DNA from: CAYUNA01 sp047629355
GTDB taxonomy: Bacteria > Bacteroidota > Bacteroidia > Chitinophagales > Saprospiraceae
Length of the DNA stretch: 22,730 bases
Direction: 5' to 3'
Assembly (NCBI GenBank): GCA_047629355.1
Contig: JBLHWU010000096.1
Location: 1 to 22,730 of the forward strand
Below are positions 7,844-14,991 of the stretch, piece after piece (position 1 is the stretch's first letter; each line of letters begins with the position of its first letter). The notes beneath the pieces were generated by a model, which saw nothing but the letters and a program-made list of their open reading frames with translations, was not told the DNA's origin and searched no databases. Both the position numbers and the translations under genes were made by a program.

Positions 7844-8238
7844 AAGTCAGGAAATAGAAACCTGATAATTGAAAATAGGTTTTGAAAATTTAGACATTGA
7901 GATTTTTGGATAGACAATATTTATCAATTTGCATTCCGCAAAAATCACGCTTTTAAAAGTCACGCACTCTGGTTTATCTAAATATCCAGCTGTCTAAACT
8001 TTCAAAAATTCATTTCAGGCTATGAAAATTTATTGGATTCTTATACTGTGGTTTATGGCTGACCCATCCGTCAAGTAGTCTTTTTTTTAAGGCTAAATGA
8101 CGGGTGAGTTGGTACTTTTTTAACGCCCAACTTTGATACCTAAAAGAAAAGTTTAGTAAAAGTATTTTAGACAGAAATTAGCAAAAGTATTTTTTGAATG
8201 TCCCTAACTTCATTGAATTGAAGTTTGGGACTTTTTTT
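7844..8238 (+). ncRNA. Candidate orphan transcript of about 395 nt
   Basis: It is bracketed by a TAnnTTTG element upstream and a strong intrinsic terminator at 8200-8238. Within it TTTTGAAAATTTAGACA (7880-7896) pairs with TGTCTAAACTTTCAAAA (7991-8007) at 16 of 17 positions, and ACCCATCCGTCA (8062-8073) pairs with TGACGGGTGAGT (8098-8109) at 10 of 12 or better with wobble. A minimal frame of 18 codons (8022-8078, MKIYWILILWFMADPSVK) ends inside the second hairpin. I do not recognise tmRNA, RNase P, SRP or 6S features. It may be a small RNA, a leader that lost its gene, or decayed repeats. Confidence 0.35.
8200..8238 (+). terminator. Intrinsic terminator with no coding gene upstream
   Basis: GTCCCTAACTTCA (8200-8212) pairs with TGAAGTTTGGGAC (8219-8231) with one mismatch and a 6-nt loop, followed by seven T residues. 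Its presence here suggests that something upstream is transcribed rightward. Confidence 0.8.
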
Positions 8239-8257
8239 ATGCACTTTATTCTCCTGT

Positions 8258-8288
8258 GGTACGGGGTAGGTTCAGCCTACTTCGTACC
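8258..8288. repeat. Short hairpin
   Basis: GGTACG and GTAGG pair with CCTAC and CGTACC around TTCAG. It is one of the small palindromes in the purH-M14 gap. Confidence 0.5.
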
Positions 8289-8360
8289 TTTTCTGAGCTA
8301 AACCAAAGTATTGAGCTGAACCTGAATATCATTAACTTAAATATTTCGTGTTGCGCAGGG

Positions 8361-8436
8361 TAACGGATACTTTCAGAATATCTGCTACCTATTTCTCTTA
8401 CATTTTAGGTAGCAGATACCATGAAAGTATCCGTTA
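8361..8436. repeat. 76-bp near-perfect palindrome
   Basis: The 31-bp arms at 8361-8391 and 8406-8436 match at 28 positions. They begin TAACGGATACTTTC and TAGGTAGCAGATACC respectively and are separated by 14 nt. It lies about 130 bp before the M14 peptidase start and has no T-tract, so it looks like a repetitive extragenic palindrome rather than a terminator. Confidence 0.8.
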
Positions 8437-8567
8437 TCTGTACTTAAACTGATGACATTTGGGTTCAACCCACTCTTTCGGAAGAAAACGCTATATGAAA
8501 GAATAATAGCCTTCATTCTAAAATATTTTACGAAATTTGCTCCCAAAACATCAAAAATTTTCCGATT

Positions 8568-10316
8568 ATGAATAAAATAATTTTCTTCCTCCTCTTTATG
8601 TCCACCCAATTATTTGGTCAAAAAATGGATTGGACGACCCCTTTTGAAAAGGATGACAACTACTCCGCCACCTATTTTGAAGTCATTGATTTTTATAAAA
8701 AACTAGCAGCAATTCATCCTTGGATTCAACTAAAAGAGGTTGGCAGAACGGATAGCGGTTACCCATTGCACATCGTGATTGCGTCAAGAAGTAAGCAATT
8801 TGACCCTGTGAAATTGAAGGAGGCAGGAAAGCGTATTTTATTCATCAACAATGCCATTCATCCAGGAGAACCTTGCGGCGTTGATGCGTCGATGATGCTT
8901 TTCCGAGACTTGGTGAAGAATAAATCCATGAGTCAATTGTTAAAAGAAACAGTTGTCGTTGCCATTCCATTTTACAATATTAGTGGAGGACTAAATCGAG
9001 GTAGTTTTAGTCGCGCCAATCAAGATGGCCCAAAAGAACACGGCTTTCGGGGTAATATTCAAAATCTGGACTTGAATCGTGATTTCATCAAATGTGATTC
9101 TAAAAATGCACGGACTTTCAACCAAGTTTTTACGCAATGGCAGCCTGATGTTTTTATTGACAATCATACTTCTAATGGGGCAGATTATCAGTATACCCTG
9201 ACGATGATTGCAACACAAAAAGACAAATTGAATCCAGTTTTATCCTCCTATTTGCAAAAGAAGATGTTACCTGATTTGTACCGACAAATGAAGTTAGGGA
9301 ATTGGGAAATGACACCCTATGTTTTCGTTCGAAATACACCTGATGAAGGTATTGCGGGGTTCCTTGATTTACCTCGTTATTCGTCGGGATATGCGGCGAC
9401 GCACAATTGCCTGAGTTTTACTTCTGAAACGCATATGCTAAAGCCGTTTAAAGACCGCGTTCGAAGTACCTATGCTTTTATGAAAGTGATGTTGACAACG
9501 ATGCAAAGAGATGCAAAAATGATTGGGGCATTGCGACAAAAAGCACAGAACGCAGATAAAATAAAGACAGATTTTGACTTAAATTGGGAAGTGGATATGG
9601 AGCAAAAAGATTCGCTATTATTCAAAGGTTACGAAGCTAAATACAAGCCAAGTGAGATTTCTGGAATTGACCGTTTGTATTATGATAGAAATGCGCCTTT
9701 TGAAAAATATGTTCCATTTTTAAACACTTATAAAAATACGCTAACCATATCAAAACCAATTACTTACATTATTCCACAGGCTTATGATAAAATTGTAGCC
9801 CGGCTGCGTTGGAATGGCGTAAAAGTTCAGCGATTGACCAAAGATTTGACGACAGAAATGGAAGTTTATTATATTCGAAAATATGAAGACCGAGCCGCTT
9901 ACGAAGGGCATTATTTACACTATAATGTAGAAGTGGAAACTAAAAATCAAACACAAGATTACCGAAAAGGCGATTACGTCGTATTCACCAATCAAGCGAC
10001 CAATCAATACATCCTTTCGGTCTTAGAGCCACAAGCTCCTGACTCCTATTTTTCGTGGAATTTTTTTGATGCCATTTTGATGCAAAAAGAGTATTTTTCC
10101 AGCTATGTTTTTGAAGACTTAGCCTTAGAAATTTTAAAAGAAAATCCTGAAATAAAAGTAGCTTTGGAAACTCGCAAAAAGGAAGATGAGGAGTTTGCAA
10201 AATCAGCTCGCGCGCAGTTGAATTTCGTATATAAACGGTCTGCTTATTATGAGAAGACGCATCAATTATATCCTGTGGGGAGGTTGGTGAAGGAGGTGGA
10301 AATTTCGGTGGAGTAA
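8568..10316 (+). CDS. Secreted M14-family zinc carboxypeptidase
   Basis: The 582-residue product starts with a signal peptide (MNKIIFFLLFMSTQLFGQ). M14 landmarks follow in order: GRTDSGYPLHIV, the zinc ligands His98 and Glu101 in NNAIHPGEPCG, substrate-binding Asn170-Arg171 in LDLNRDF, the third zinc ligand His200 in FIDNHTSNG, and a candidate general-base Glu287 in FTSETHML. All expected catalytic residues are therefore present. The peptidase domain covers about residues 30-330. The C-terminal 250 residues (beta-rich, with YYIRKYEDRAAYEGHYLH) are of unknown role and are seen in larger Bacteroidota M14 proteins. It should cleave C-terminal residues of peptides in the periplasm or outside. No T9SS tail is visible. 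It converges with the deiodinase-like gene, with a long perfect palindrome between them. Confidence 0.9.
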   Translation: MNKIIFFLLFMSTQLFGQKMDWTTPFEKDDNYSATYFEVIDFYKKLAAIHPWIQLKEVGRTDSGYPLHIVIASRSKQFDPVKLKEAGKRILFINNAIHPGEPCGVDASMMLFRDLVKNKSMSQLLKETVVVAIPFYNISGGLNRGSFSRANQDGPKEHGFRGNIQNLDLNRDFIKCDSKNARTFNQVFTQWQPDVFIDNHTSNGADYQYTLTMIATQKDKLNPVLSSYLQKKMLPDLYRQMKLGNWEMTPYVFVRNTPDEGIAGFLDLPRYSSGYAATHNCLSFTSETHMLKPFKDRVRSTYAFMKVMLTTMQRDAKMIGALRQKAQNADKIKTDFDLNWEVDMEQKDSLLFKGYEAKYKPSEISGIDRLYYDRNAPFEKYVPFLNTYKNTLTISKPITYIIPQAYDKIVARLRWNGVKVQRLTKDLTTEMEVYYIRKYEDRAAYEGHYLHYNVEVETKNQTQDYRKGDYVVFTNQATNQYILSVLEPQAPDSYFSWNFFDAILMQKEYFSSYVFEDLALEILKENPEIKVALETRKKEDEEFAKSARAQLNFVYKRSAYYEKTHQLYPVGRLVKEVEISVE

Positions 10317-10318
10317 TT

Positions 10319-10401
10319 TTCTTTGTCATTCCGATCGAAGTGGAGGAATCTGGCGTGATAGTTCATCCAGATTCCTCCACTTCGATCGGAATGACAAAGA
10401 A
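10319..10401. repeat. Perfect 35-bp inverted repeat between convergent genes
   Basis: The arm at 10319-10353 is exactly complementary to 10367-10401 with a 13-nt spacer. It contains CATTCCGATCGAAGTGGAGG, resembling the CATTCCGAGCGAAGCGAGGAATC-type extragenic palindromes that I recall as widespread in bacteria. It starts 2 nt after the M14 stop and ends just before the stop of the opposing gene, so it may stop or protect both transcripts although T-tracts are absent. Confidence 0.9.
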
Positions 10402-10402
10402 A

Positions 10403-11068
10403 TCACTCATAATAAACTATCACCTCATCTTCTCCCTTCCGCGTCAAATCTGGCACCTCCGCATCATCCTCAGGATAGCCTACTGGAATTAATAAAAACA
10501 CCTTTTCATTCACTGGTCTATCCAATACTTTTTGTAAAAAATTCATCGGACTCGGCGTGTGCGTCAGCGACACCAAACCTGCATTATGAATAGCTGCCAA
10601 TAAAAATCCTGCCGCTAAACCTACGGATTCATTGACATAATAATTTTTACTTTTTTCACCATCGACTAGGTCATAAGTCTTTTTAAAAACAACAATTAAC
10701 CAAGGGACGGTTTCTAAAAATGGTTTGTTTTCATCCGTTCCGAAAGGCGCGAGGTCTTCGAGCCAATCGTCCTTCATACGACCGTGGTAGTTTTCGTATT
10801 CCTCTTTCTCCGCGGCTACCCGAATTTTCTTTTTGATTTCAGGACTTGATACCGCACAAAATGTCCACGGTTGCTTATGTGCCCCCGAGGGTGCAGTCGA
10901 AGCAGCCATGATTAGATTTTCGATGATTTCTTTGGAAACGGGTTTGTCTGAAAACATCCGCAGCGAACGGCGTTTGTCTAAATATTGATAAAAGTCTCGG
11001 CTACGTTGTAGCATTTCTGCCTTGGGATAGCGAATAGGATTGAACGGGATGAAGTTTTCGTCTGTCAT
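10403..11068 (-). CDS. Iodotyrosine deiodinase-like nitroreductase-family flavoprotein
   Basis: This 221-residue FMN protein belongs to the nitroreductase superfamily. KRRSLRMFSDKPV (32-44) and APSGAHKQPWTF (59-70) are FMN-binding segments, and SLTHTPSPMNF lies near the flavin. The lid region keeps the Glu/Tyr/Lys triad of the iodotyrosine deiodinase branch: Glu90, Tyr94 and Lys115, spaced +4 and +21 exactly as in human IYD (Glu157, Tyr161, Lys182), where they hold the amino-acid zwitterion. An IYD from the saprospirian Haliscomenobacter hydrossis has been characterised, which supports the call. The likely reaction is reductive dehalogenation of halotyrosines, or an unknown reaction on a related aromatic substrate. 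A promoter-like AATCTTTG lies 4 nt before the ATG, suggesting a nearly leaderless mRNA. Confidence 0.85.
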   Translation of the reverse strand: MTDENFIPFNPIRYPKAEMLQRSRDFYQYLDKRRSLRMFSDKPVSKEIIENLIMAASTAPSGAHKQPWTFCAVSSPEIKKKIRVAAEKEEYENYHGRMKDDWLEDLAPFGTDENKPFLETVPWLIVVFKKTYDLVDGEKSKNYYVNESVGLAAGFLLAAIHNAGLVSLTHTPSPMNFLQKVLDRPVNEKVFLLIPVGYPEDDAEVPDLTRKGEDEVIVYYE

Positions 11069-11072
11069 GGTG

Positions 11073-11080
11073 CAAAGATT
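11073..11080 (-). promoter_or_regulatory. Near-consensus -7 element directly before the deiodinase-like gene
   Basis: Read leftward, AATCTTTGCACC ends at the ATG. AATCTTTG differs from TAnnTTTG only by its first T. The 4-nt gap to the start codon predicts a transcript that begins at or next to the ATG. Confidence 0.4.
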
Positions 11081-11173
11081 GGGAAAGTCTAAATATTTTG
11101 CTGTAAAATTTTGTTTAAATTTGCGCGAAATTCGTCAAATCGAATACCAAATTATAAAAAACAATTGGAAGGA

Positions 11174-11278
11174 AGATTTTTGGACATTTAGGATTTTAGA
11201 TATTTAGTGAATTGAGAATTGAGAATAACAAGCAATGCTCTTTTCTAAATATCCAAATTTCTAAACAGCTAAATATCT
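11174..11278. repeat. AT-rich imperfect inverted repeat
   Basis: Left segments GATTTTTGGACATTTAGG and TTAGATATTTAG face TCTAAATATCCAAATTTC and AGCTAAATATCT. Similar pieces occur at 7901-8007, so this is probably a dispersed repeat. It lies in the divergent gap before the crotonase gene. Confidence 0.45.
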
Positions 11279-11308
11279 TTAAATCCATTGTACAAATTTT
11301 AAATAAAA

Positions 11309-12073
11309 ATGGATAAGACCCAACTTGGATACGTCAAAACTGCCATCGACAATAAAATTGCCACCATTGAATTTTTTCATCCTTCTCATAATTCCTTGCC
11401 AGGCAACTTATTGAAACAACTAAAAGAAAATATCGACGCTGCGAGCGATAACAACGATATTGCTTTGATCATTTTAAAAAGTGGTGGCGAACGAACGTTT
11501 TGTGCAGGCGCGAGCTTTGATGAATTGAGTTCGATTGAAAATTTTGAAATGGGTAAAACCTTCTTTCTCGGCTTTGCAAATGTCATTAATTCAATGCGTA
11601 AATGTTCGAAAGTTATCCTTTGTCGAGTACAGGGAAAAGCCGTTGGCGGCGGCGTTGGATTGGCATCGGCAGCAGATTATTGCATGGCAACGAAATATGC
11701 TTCTATCAAGTTGAGTGAGTTGGCGATTGGCATCGGCCCATTCGTCATTGGACCTCCGGTAGAGCGAAAAGTTGGCATTTCTGCAATGAGTCAAATGGCC
11801 TTGAATGCTACTGAATTTCAAACAGCTAACTGGGCAAAAGACAAGGGATTATTCACAGAAGCCTTCGATTCTACGGAGCAATTGGATGAATACATCGTTC
11901 ATTTTTCAGAAAAATTAGTCAACTCCAATCCTGAAGCTTTAGCGGGTTTGAAAAAAATATTCTGGGAAGGTACCGAGCATTGGGATGATTTATTAGATGA
12001 ACGTGCGGCGATGAGTGGGCAGTTGATTTTGTCTGAATTTACGAAGGCGGCGATTGGACGGTTTAAAAAATAA
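11309..12073 (+). CDS. Enoyl-CoA hydratase/isomerase (crotonase-fold) family protein
   Basis: The 254-residue product has the crotonase fold. Oxyanion-hole segments are FCAGASFDEL (64-73) and VQGKAVGGGVGLASAADYC (107-125). At the position of rat crotonase Glu144 it has Gly117 (GGGVG), while the Glu164 equivalent is kept as Glu137 in LSELAIGIGP, exactly 20 residues later. One of the two acids of the hydration mechanism is therefore absent, so simple enoyl-CoA hydration is doubtful. An isomerase or other acyl-CoA reaction using a single acid is a better guess. It is cytoplasmic. It is transcribed divergently from the deiodinase-like gene and upstream of the transporter. The neighbours do not reveal the pathway. 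Confidence 0.85.
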   Translation: MDKTQLGYVKTAIDNKIATIEFFHPSHNSLPGNLLKQLKENIDAASDNNDIALIILKSGGERTFCAGASFDELSSIENFEMGKTFFLGFANVINSMRKCSKVILCRVQGKAVGGGVGLASAADYCMATKYASIKLSELAIGIGPFVIGPPVERKVGISAMSQMALNATEFQTANWAKDKGLFTEAFDSTEQLDEYIVHFSEKLVNSNPEALAGLKKIFWEGTEHWDDLLDERAAMSGQLILSEFTKAAIGRFKK

Positions 12074-12133
12074 AATGACTTTTGGTAAATTAATCTTCGG
12101 TCTTTTGAAATCAAAAAAAAGTTGTTCCCATTA

Positions 12134-12206
12134 GAACTTGGAGCGTCAAGAACGCTCCAAGTTCAGAAAAATACTGGTGGTCGGAGCGTTCTCGACGCTC
12201 CGACCA
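12134..12206. repeat. Two inverted REP-like hairpins (BIME-like pair)
   Basis: Hairpin 1 is GAACTTGGAGCGT (12134-12146) with ACGCTCCAAGTTC (12152-12164). Hairpin 2 is TGGTCGGAGCGT (12178-12189) with ACGCTCCGACCA (12195-12206). The cores are the same motif in opposite orientation (GGAGCGTCnAGAACGCTCC), as in bacterial interspersed mosaic elements. Confidence 0.85.
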
Positions 12207-12307
12207 TTATTGATAAAATACTTTAACCAAAAAAATCACAGTACTCCTCGTTCCACTCTAACCTAAACGAACCATCTAAAAACAAATTTTATTTTATATC
12301 TTGCCGA

Positions 12308-13609
12308 ATGAAAAATTCGAAAAACTATCCACTTAATGACAAACGAACCATCACGGGATGGGCGTTTTTTGATTGGGCAAACTCAGCGTATGCGCTCACA
12401 ATTGCGGTGGCGATATTCCCAAATTACTACAATACCATCACGGATGGAGAAATATATACAATCTTTGGTTTTGACTTAACCAATACCGCTTTGTATTCTT
12501 TTGCTTTATCGTTTGCGTATTTATTGGTTTCTATTTTGTCTCCTTATTTGTCTGGAATTGCGGATTTTAGTGGTAAAAAGTTGCGATTCATGAAGTTCTT
12601 CACCTATTTGGGAAGTATTTCTTGTATGATGCTCTTCTTTTTTTACTCAGCAGAAGATGTGGTTTGGGCAATTAGTTTTTTCATTTTAGCGACCGTCGGG
12701 TTTGCGGGAGGACTGGTTTTTTACAATTCGTTCTTGCCTGATATTGCTTCTGAAGACCAGTATGATAAAGTGAGTGCCAAAGGATTTTCTTATGGATATT
12801 TTGGAAGTGTTTTGCTATTGATTGTCAACTTGATTATCATTATGTTTCCTGAGACATTTGGGCTTGACCCCGATGGCACACTGCAATATCGAATAGCATT
12901 TGCAATGGTTGGCTTGTGGTGGTTTGGGTTTTCGTTTATTCCATTTAATCGTTTACCACAAGATAGACAAGGACCTTCGCCCGCCAATTTATTTCGTAAA
13001 AGTATAGATAAATTGAAGCGAACTTTGAAAAAGGTTCAACAAGCACCGAGTATCAAACGCTTTCTTTTAGCCTTCTTTTTCTACAGTGCTGGCGTACAGA
13101 CTATCCTATTATTGGCGACCCTTTTTGCGACCTCTCAACTGAATTTTAAAACGGCTGATTTGATTGGGGTGATTCTACTTTTACAATTTTTAGCAATTGC
13201 AGGAGCGTATATTTTTGCAATGCTTTCTGATAAAAAAGGCAATAAATTTGCGCTGATTTTCATGCTTTTTATTTGGATTAGCATTTGTATTATCGCTTAT
13301 TTTGTGACGACTGCCGCACAGTTTTATGGAGTCGCAGCAGGTGTTGGTCTGGTCATGGGTGGTATTCAATCCTTATCGAGAAGTACCTATTCTAAATTGC
13401 TACCACGCGATACACCTGATACGACTTCCTACTTTAGCTTTTATGATGTTTTAGAGAAATATTCGGTGGTGATTGGTACTTTTATTTTTGGTATTATCGA
13501 CCAATTGTTTGGAATGCGGAATAGCGTTTTGGCATTGACTGTCTTTTTTGCGATTGGCATTATTGCTTTAATGACCTTGAAAATTAAGCCTGCGCCTGTG
13601 GAGGATTGA
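12308..13609 (+). CDS. MFS transporter, UMF1/Atg22-like family
   Basis: The 433-residue product is an integral inner-membrane protein with about 12 hydrophobic helices. The N-terminal TITGWAFFDWANSAYALTI and FPNYYN are signatures of the UMF1 (Atg22-like) branch of the major facilitator superfamily, and SPYLSGIADFSGKKLRFM matches the cytoplasmic loop motif between helices 2 and 3. A central hydrophilic loop near residues 220-250 (FNRLPQDRQGPSPANLFRKS) separates the two six-helix halves. SRSTYSKLLPRDTPDTTSYF in the second half is also typical. Yeast Atg22 is a vacuolar amino-acid effluxer; bacterial substrates are mostly unknown, so no substrate is claimed. The start is supported by the motif directly following it. 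It is preceded by the paired hairpins at 12134-12206. Confidence 0.9.
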   Translation: MKNSKNYPLNDKRTITGWAFFDWANSAYALTIAVAIFPNYYNTITDGEIYTIFGFDLTNTALYSFALSFAYLLVSILSPYLSGIADFSGKKLRFMKFFTYLGSISCMMLFFFYSAEDVVWAISFFILATVGFAGGLVFYNSFLPDIASEDQYDKVSAKGFSYGYFGSVLLLIVNLIIIMFPETFGLDPDGTLQYRIAFAMVGLWWFGFSFIPFNRLPQDRQGPSPANLFRKSIDKLKRTLKKVQQAPSIKRFLLAFFFYSAGVQTILLLATLFATSQLNFKTADLIGVILLLQFLAIAGAYIFAMLSDKKGNKFALIFMLFIWISICIIAYFVTTAAQFYGVAAGVGLVMGGIQSLSRSTYSKLLPRDTPDTTSYFSFYDVLEKYSVVIGTFIFGIIDQLFGMRNSVLALTVFFAIGIIALMTLKIKPAPVED

Positions 13610-13619
13610 AATCCTATAG

Positions 13620-13823
13620 AAGTAACTCGGATTTTTAATCCGAGCAGTAGTCCTTGGGTTTTCTAAACCAAAGGAACGCGAAGTAAATAACTTTAAATTC
13701 TTGACCCATACGGGGCAGGTGAGGATATTTTGTTTTCCGAAGCAATTTATTGTTTATTATTCTATTAGTTACGGGTTAGAAACCCGTAAAGACAGCTGCT
13801 CGGGTTGAAAACCCGAGTTACTT
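13620..13823. repeat. Cluster of four small hairpins, the outer two inverted copies
   Basis: The hairpin at 13620-13647 (AAGTAACTCGGA ... CCGAGCAG) is repeated inverted at 13796-13823 with 25 of 28 matches. Between them lie CCTTGGGTTT/AAACCAAAGG near 13652-13673 and TTACGGGTT/AACCCGTAA at 13769-13789. The rest of the gap holds no gene. Confidence 0.8.
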
Positions 13824-13829
13824 GTACAT

Positions 13830-13872
13830 AAAAAAAGCGGCACGAATTGGATAATTCGAGCCACTTTTTTTA
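13830..13872. terminator. Bidirectional intrinsic terminator
   Basis: AAAAAGCGGCACGAATT pairs with AATTCGAGCCACTTTTT around GGAT, with A- and T-tracts on the two sides. It lies between the convergent MFS and thioredoxin-like genes and can serve both. Confidence 0.85.
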
Positions 13873-13919
13873 TTTTTTGCCACATCTTGAGCCATTCGCT
13901 ACCAATCATGCGCCGTCTT

Positions 13920-14417
13920 TTACTTCTTCGCCAATTCAGCGATTTTCTCCTCCAATTCAATCTCATCACCTTGTTGATAACCATTGTGTCGATACACCAC
14001 ATTTCCGTTCTGGTCAACCAAAATCGTTTGTGGAATCGTTTGGAAATTAAACGCGGTTTGCATTTCTGTTTCGTTGCCATGTAACACACGGTAATCCCAT
14101 CGTTTCGTTTCTACCCAACCTGGCACTTTCGCAAATGCACGACGCGTATCAATCGTAATCGCCACCAATTCCATATCGTATTCTTCTTGCCAATCTTCAT
14201 ATAGTTCTGCAATCGCATCCAATTCATTGTTACAAGGCTTGCACCAAGTTGCCCAAAAACTGATAACGGTAATTTTACCTGATTTCCCTAAATCTTGTAG
14301 GTTCAGTGTTTCGCCTTCTAAAGTTTTTACTTCGGCATCTGGAAGTGGTTTCTGTGCTATCATTGTTATGGAAAACAAGAGTGCACAAGCGAATAAAGTT
14401 ATTTTTTGAAAATTCAT
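13920..14417 (-). CDS. TlpA-like periplasmic thioredoxin-fold protein
   Basis: The 165-residue product has a signal peptide (MNFQKITLFACALLFSITMIAQ) and a thioredoxin fold of the TlpA/ResA type. VISFWATWCKPCNNELDAIA (51-70) holds the redox pair Cys59-Cys62, and the cis-Pro loop is TIPQT with Pro129. The strand LVAITIDTRR before the central insertion is normal for the family. It probably reduces or isomerises disulfides of exported proteins in the periplasm. The gene stands alone, converging on the MFS gene across a bidirectional terminator. A MITE-like element begins 43 bp before its start codon, so its promoter may lie in or beyond that element. Confidence 0.92.
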   Translation of the reverse strand: MNFQKITLFACALLFSITMIAQKPLPDAEVKTLEGETLNLQDLGKSGKITVISFWATWCKPCNNELDAIAELYEDWQEEYDMELVAITIDTRRAFAKVPGWVETKRWDYRVLHGNETEMQTAFNFQTIPQTILVDQNGNVVYRHNGYQQGDEIELEEKIAELAKK

Positions 14418-14459
14418 AATGCAAATTGGTTTGAATAATTTTTTAAAAAATGAAGTTGT

Positions 14460-14626
14460 TTAGAAACGATGAAAGAATAAGTTCACTATTTAACAACAAT
14501 TATTTTGGTCTTAGTTTTTACTTTTGAAAAAGGAGTTATCTATACATAATAACTGTTTCAAAAATGAGAACTAAGGGCAAAATAATCACTTGGAAAATCG
14601 GGAACTTATTCTTTCACCGTTACTTA
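14460..14626. mobile_element. MITE-like element A
   Basis: The ends AAACGATGAAAGAATAAGTTC (14464-14484) and GAACTTATTCTTTCACCGTTA (14602-14622) are inverted copies with 19 of 21 matches. The inner sequences also pair (TTATTTTGGTCTTAG with CTAAGGGCAAAATAA; GAGTTAT with ATAACTG), so almost the whole element folds as one hairpin. It has no reading frame. Related partial copies lie at 7530-7621 and 1587-1619. A non-autonomous element is the simplest reading. Confidence 0.7.
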
Positions 14627-14790
14627 GTAGTTATTCAAGTTAATCCTGTCGGATGATTTGGCGATTTTTAAATTTGTCCTTCGTTAAAAATACTCGCCAT
14701 AGCAAAGGCAATATCTGCGTTTTTTCCCTTGTACAAATTCAAAACTCATCCAAATGCTATCCGACACCATTAACTTGAAAAACTACTTAG
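14623..14790. mobile_element. MITE-like element B, abutting element A
   Basis: CTTAGTAGTTATTCAAGTTA (14623-14642) and TAACTTGAAAAACTACTTAG (14771-14790) are inverted copies. The match continues inward through TGTCGGAT/ATCCGACA and GATTTGG/CCAAATG, giving arms of almost 40 bp. The total length is 168 bp with no reading frame. It begins at the right edge of element A and shares the CTTAG end, so A and B may be parts of one composite or nested insertion. Confidence 0.7.
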
Positions 14791-14991
14791 GGTTTTGGTT
14801 AGAGCAATCGCTTTCGAGTTGGCAAATCTATCGAAAAAATTTAAAAGGTTTCTTGCTTCTTAATAAATTAACGCTGTTTTAACCGCTATTTGGTCAAAGG
14901 CTCTGTAAAAAGATCATTTGATTCATCGCTCCATATATTAGACGAGAAATTTACCATTTCCCCACACTTTCAAACATTAAAATTTCATTAA
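14791..14991. other. Non-coding stretch with no recognised feature
   Basis: No reading frame, promoter match or repeat could be supported between element B and the palindrome at 14992. Confidence 0.6.

Noticed and set aside
8385..8609. Minus-strand reading frame of 74 codons before the M14 gene
   Set aside because: It spans the large palindrome and the M14 signal peptide region and shows no protein-like features.
9985..10329. Minus-strand reading frame of 114 codons over the end of the M14 gene
   Set aside because: It overlaps the M14 coding region and part of the palindrome, and the product has no family features.
13769..14089. Minus-strand reading frame of 106 codons beside the thioredoxin-like gene
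   Set aside because: It is an alternative frame of the same strand, rich in Arg, Lys and Trp, while the overlapping frame has a signal peptide and a WCKPC active site.
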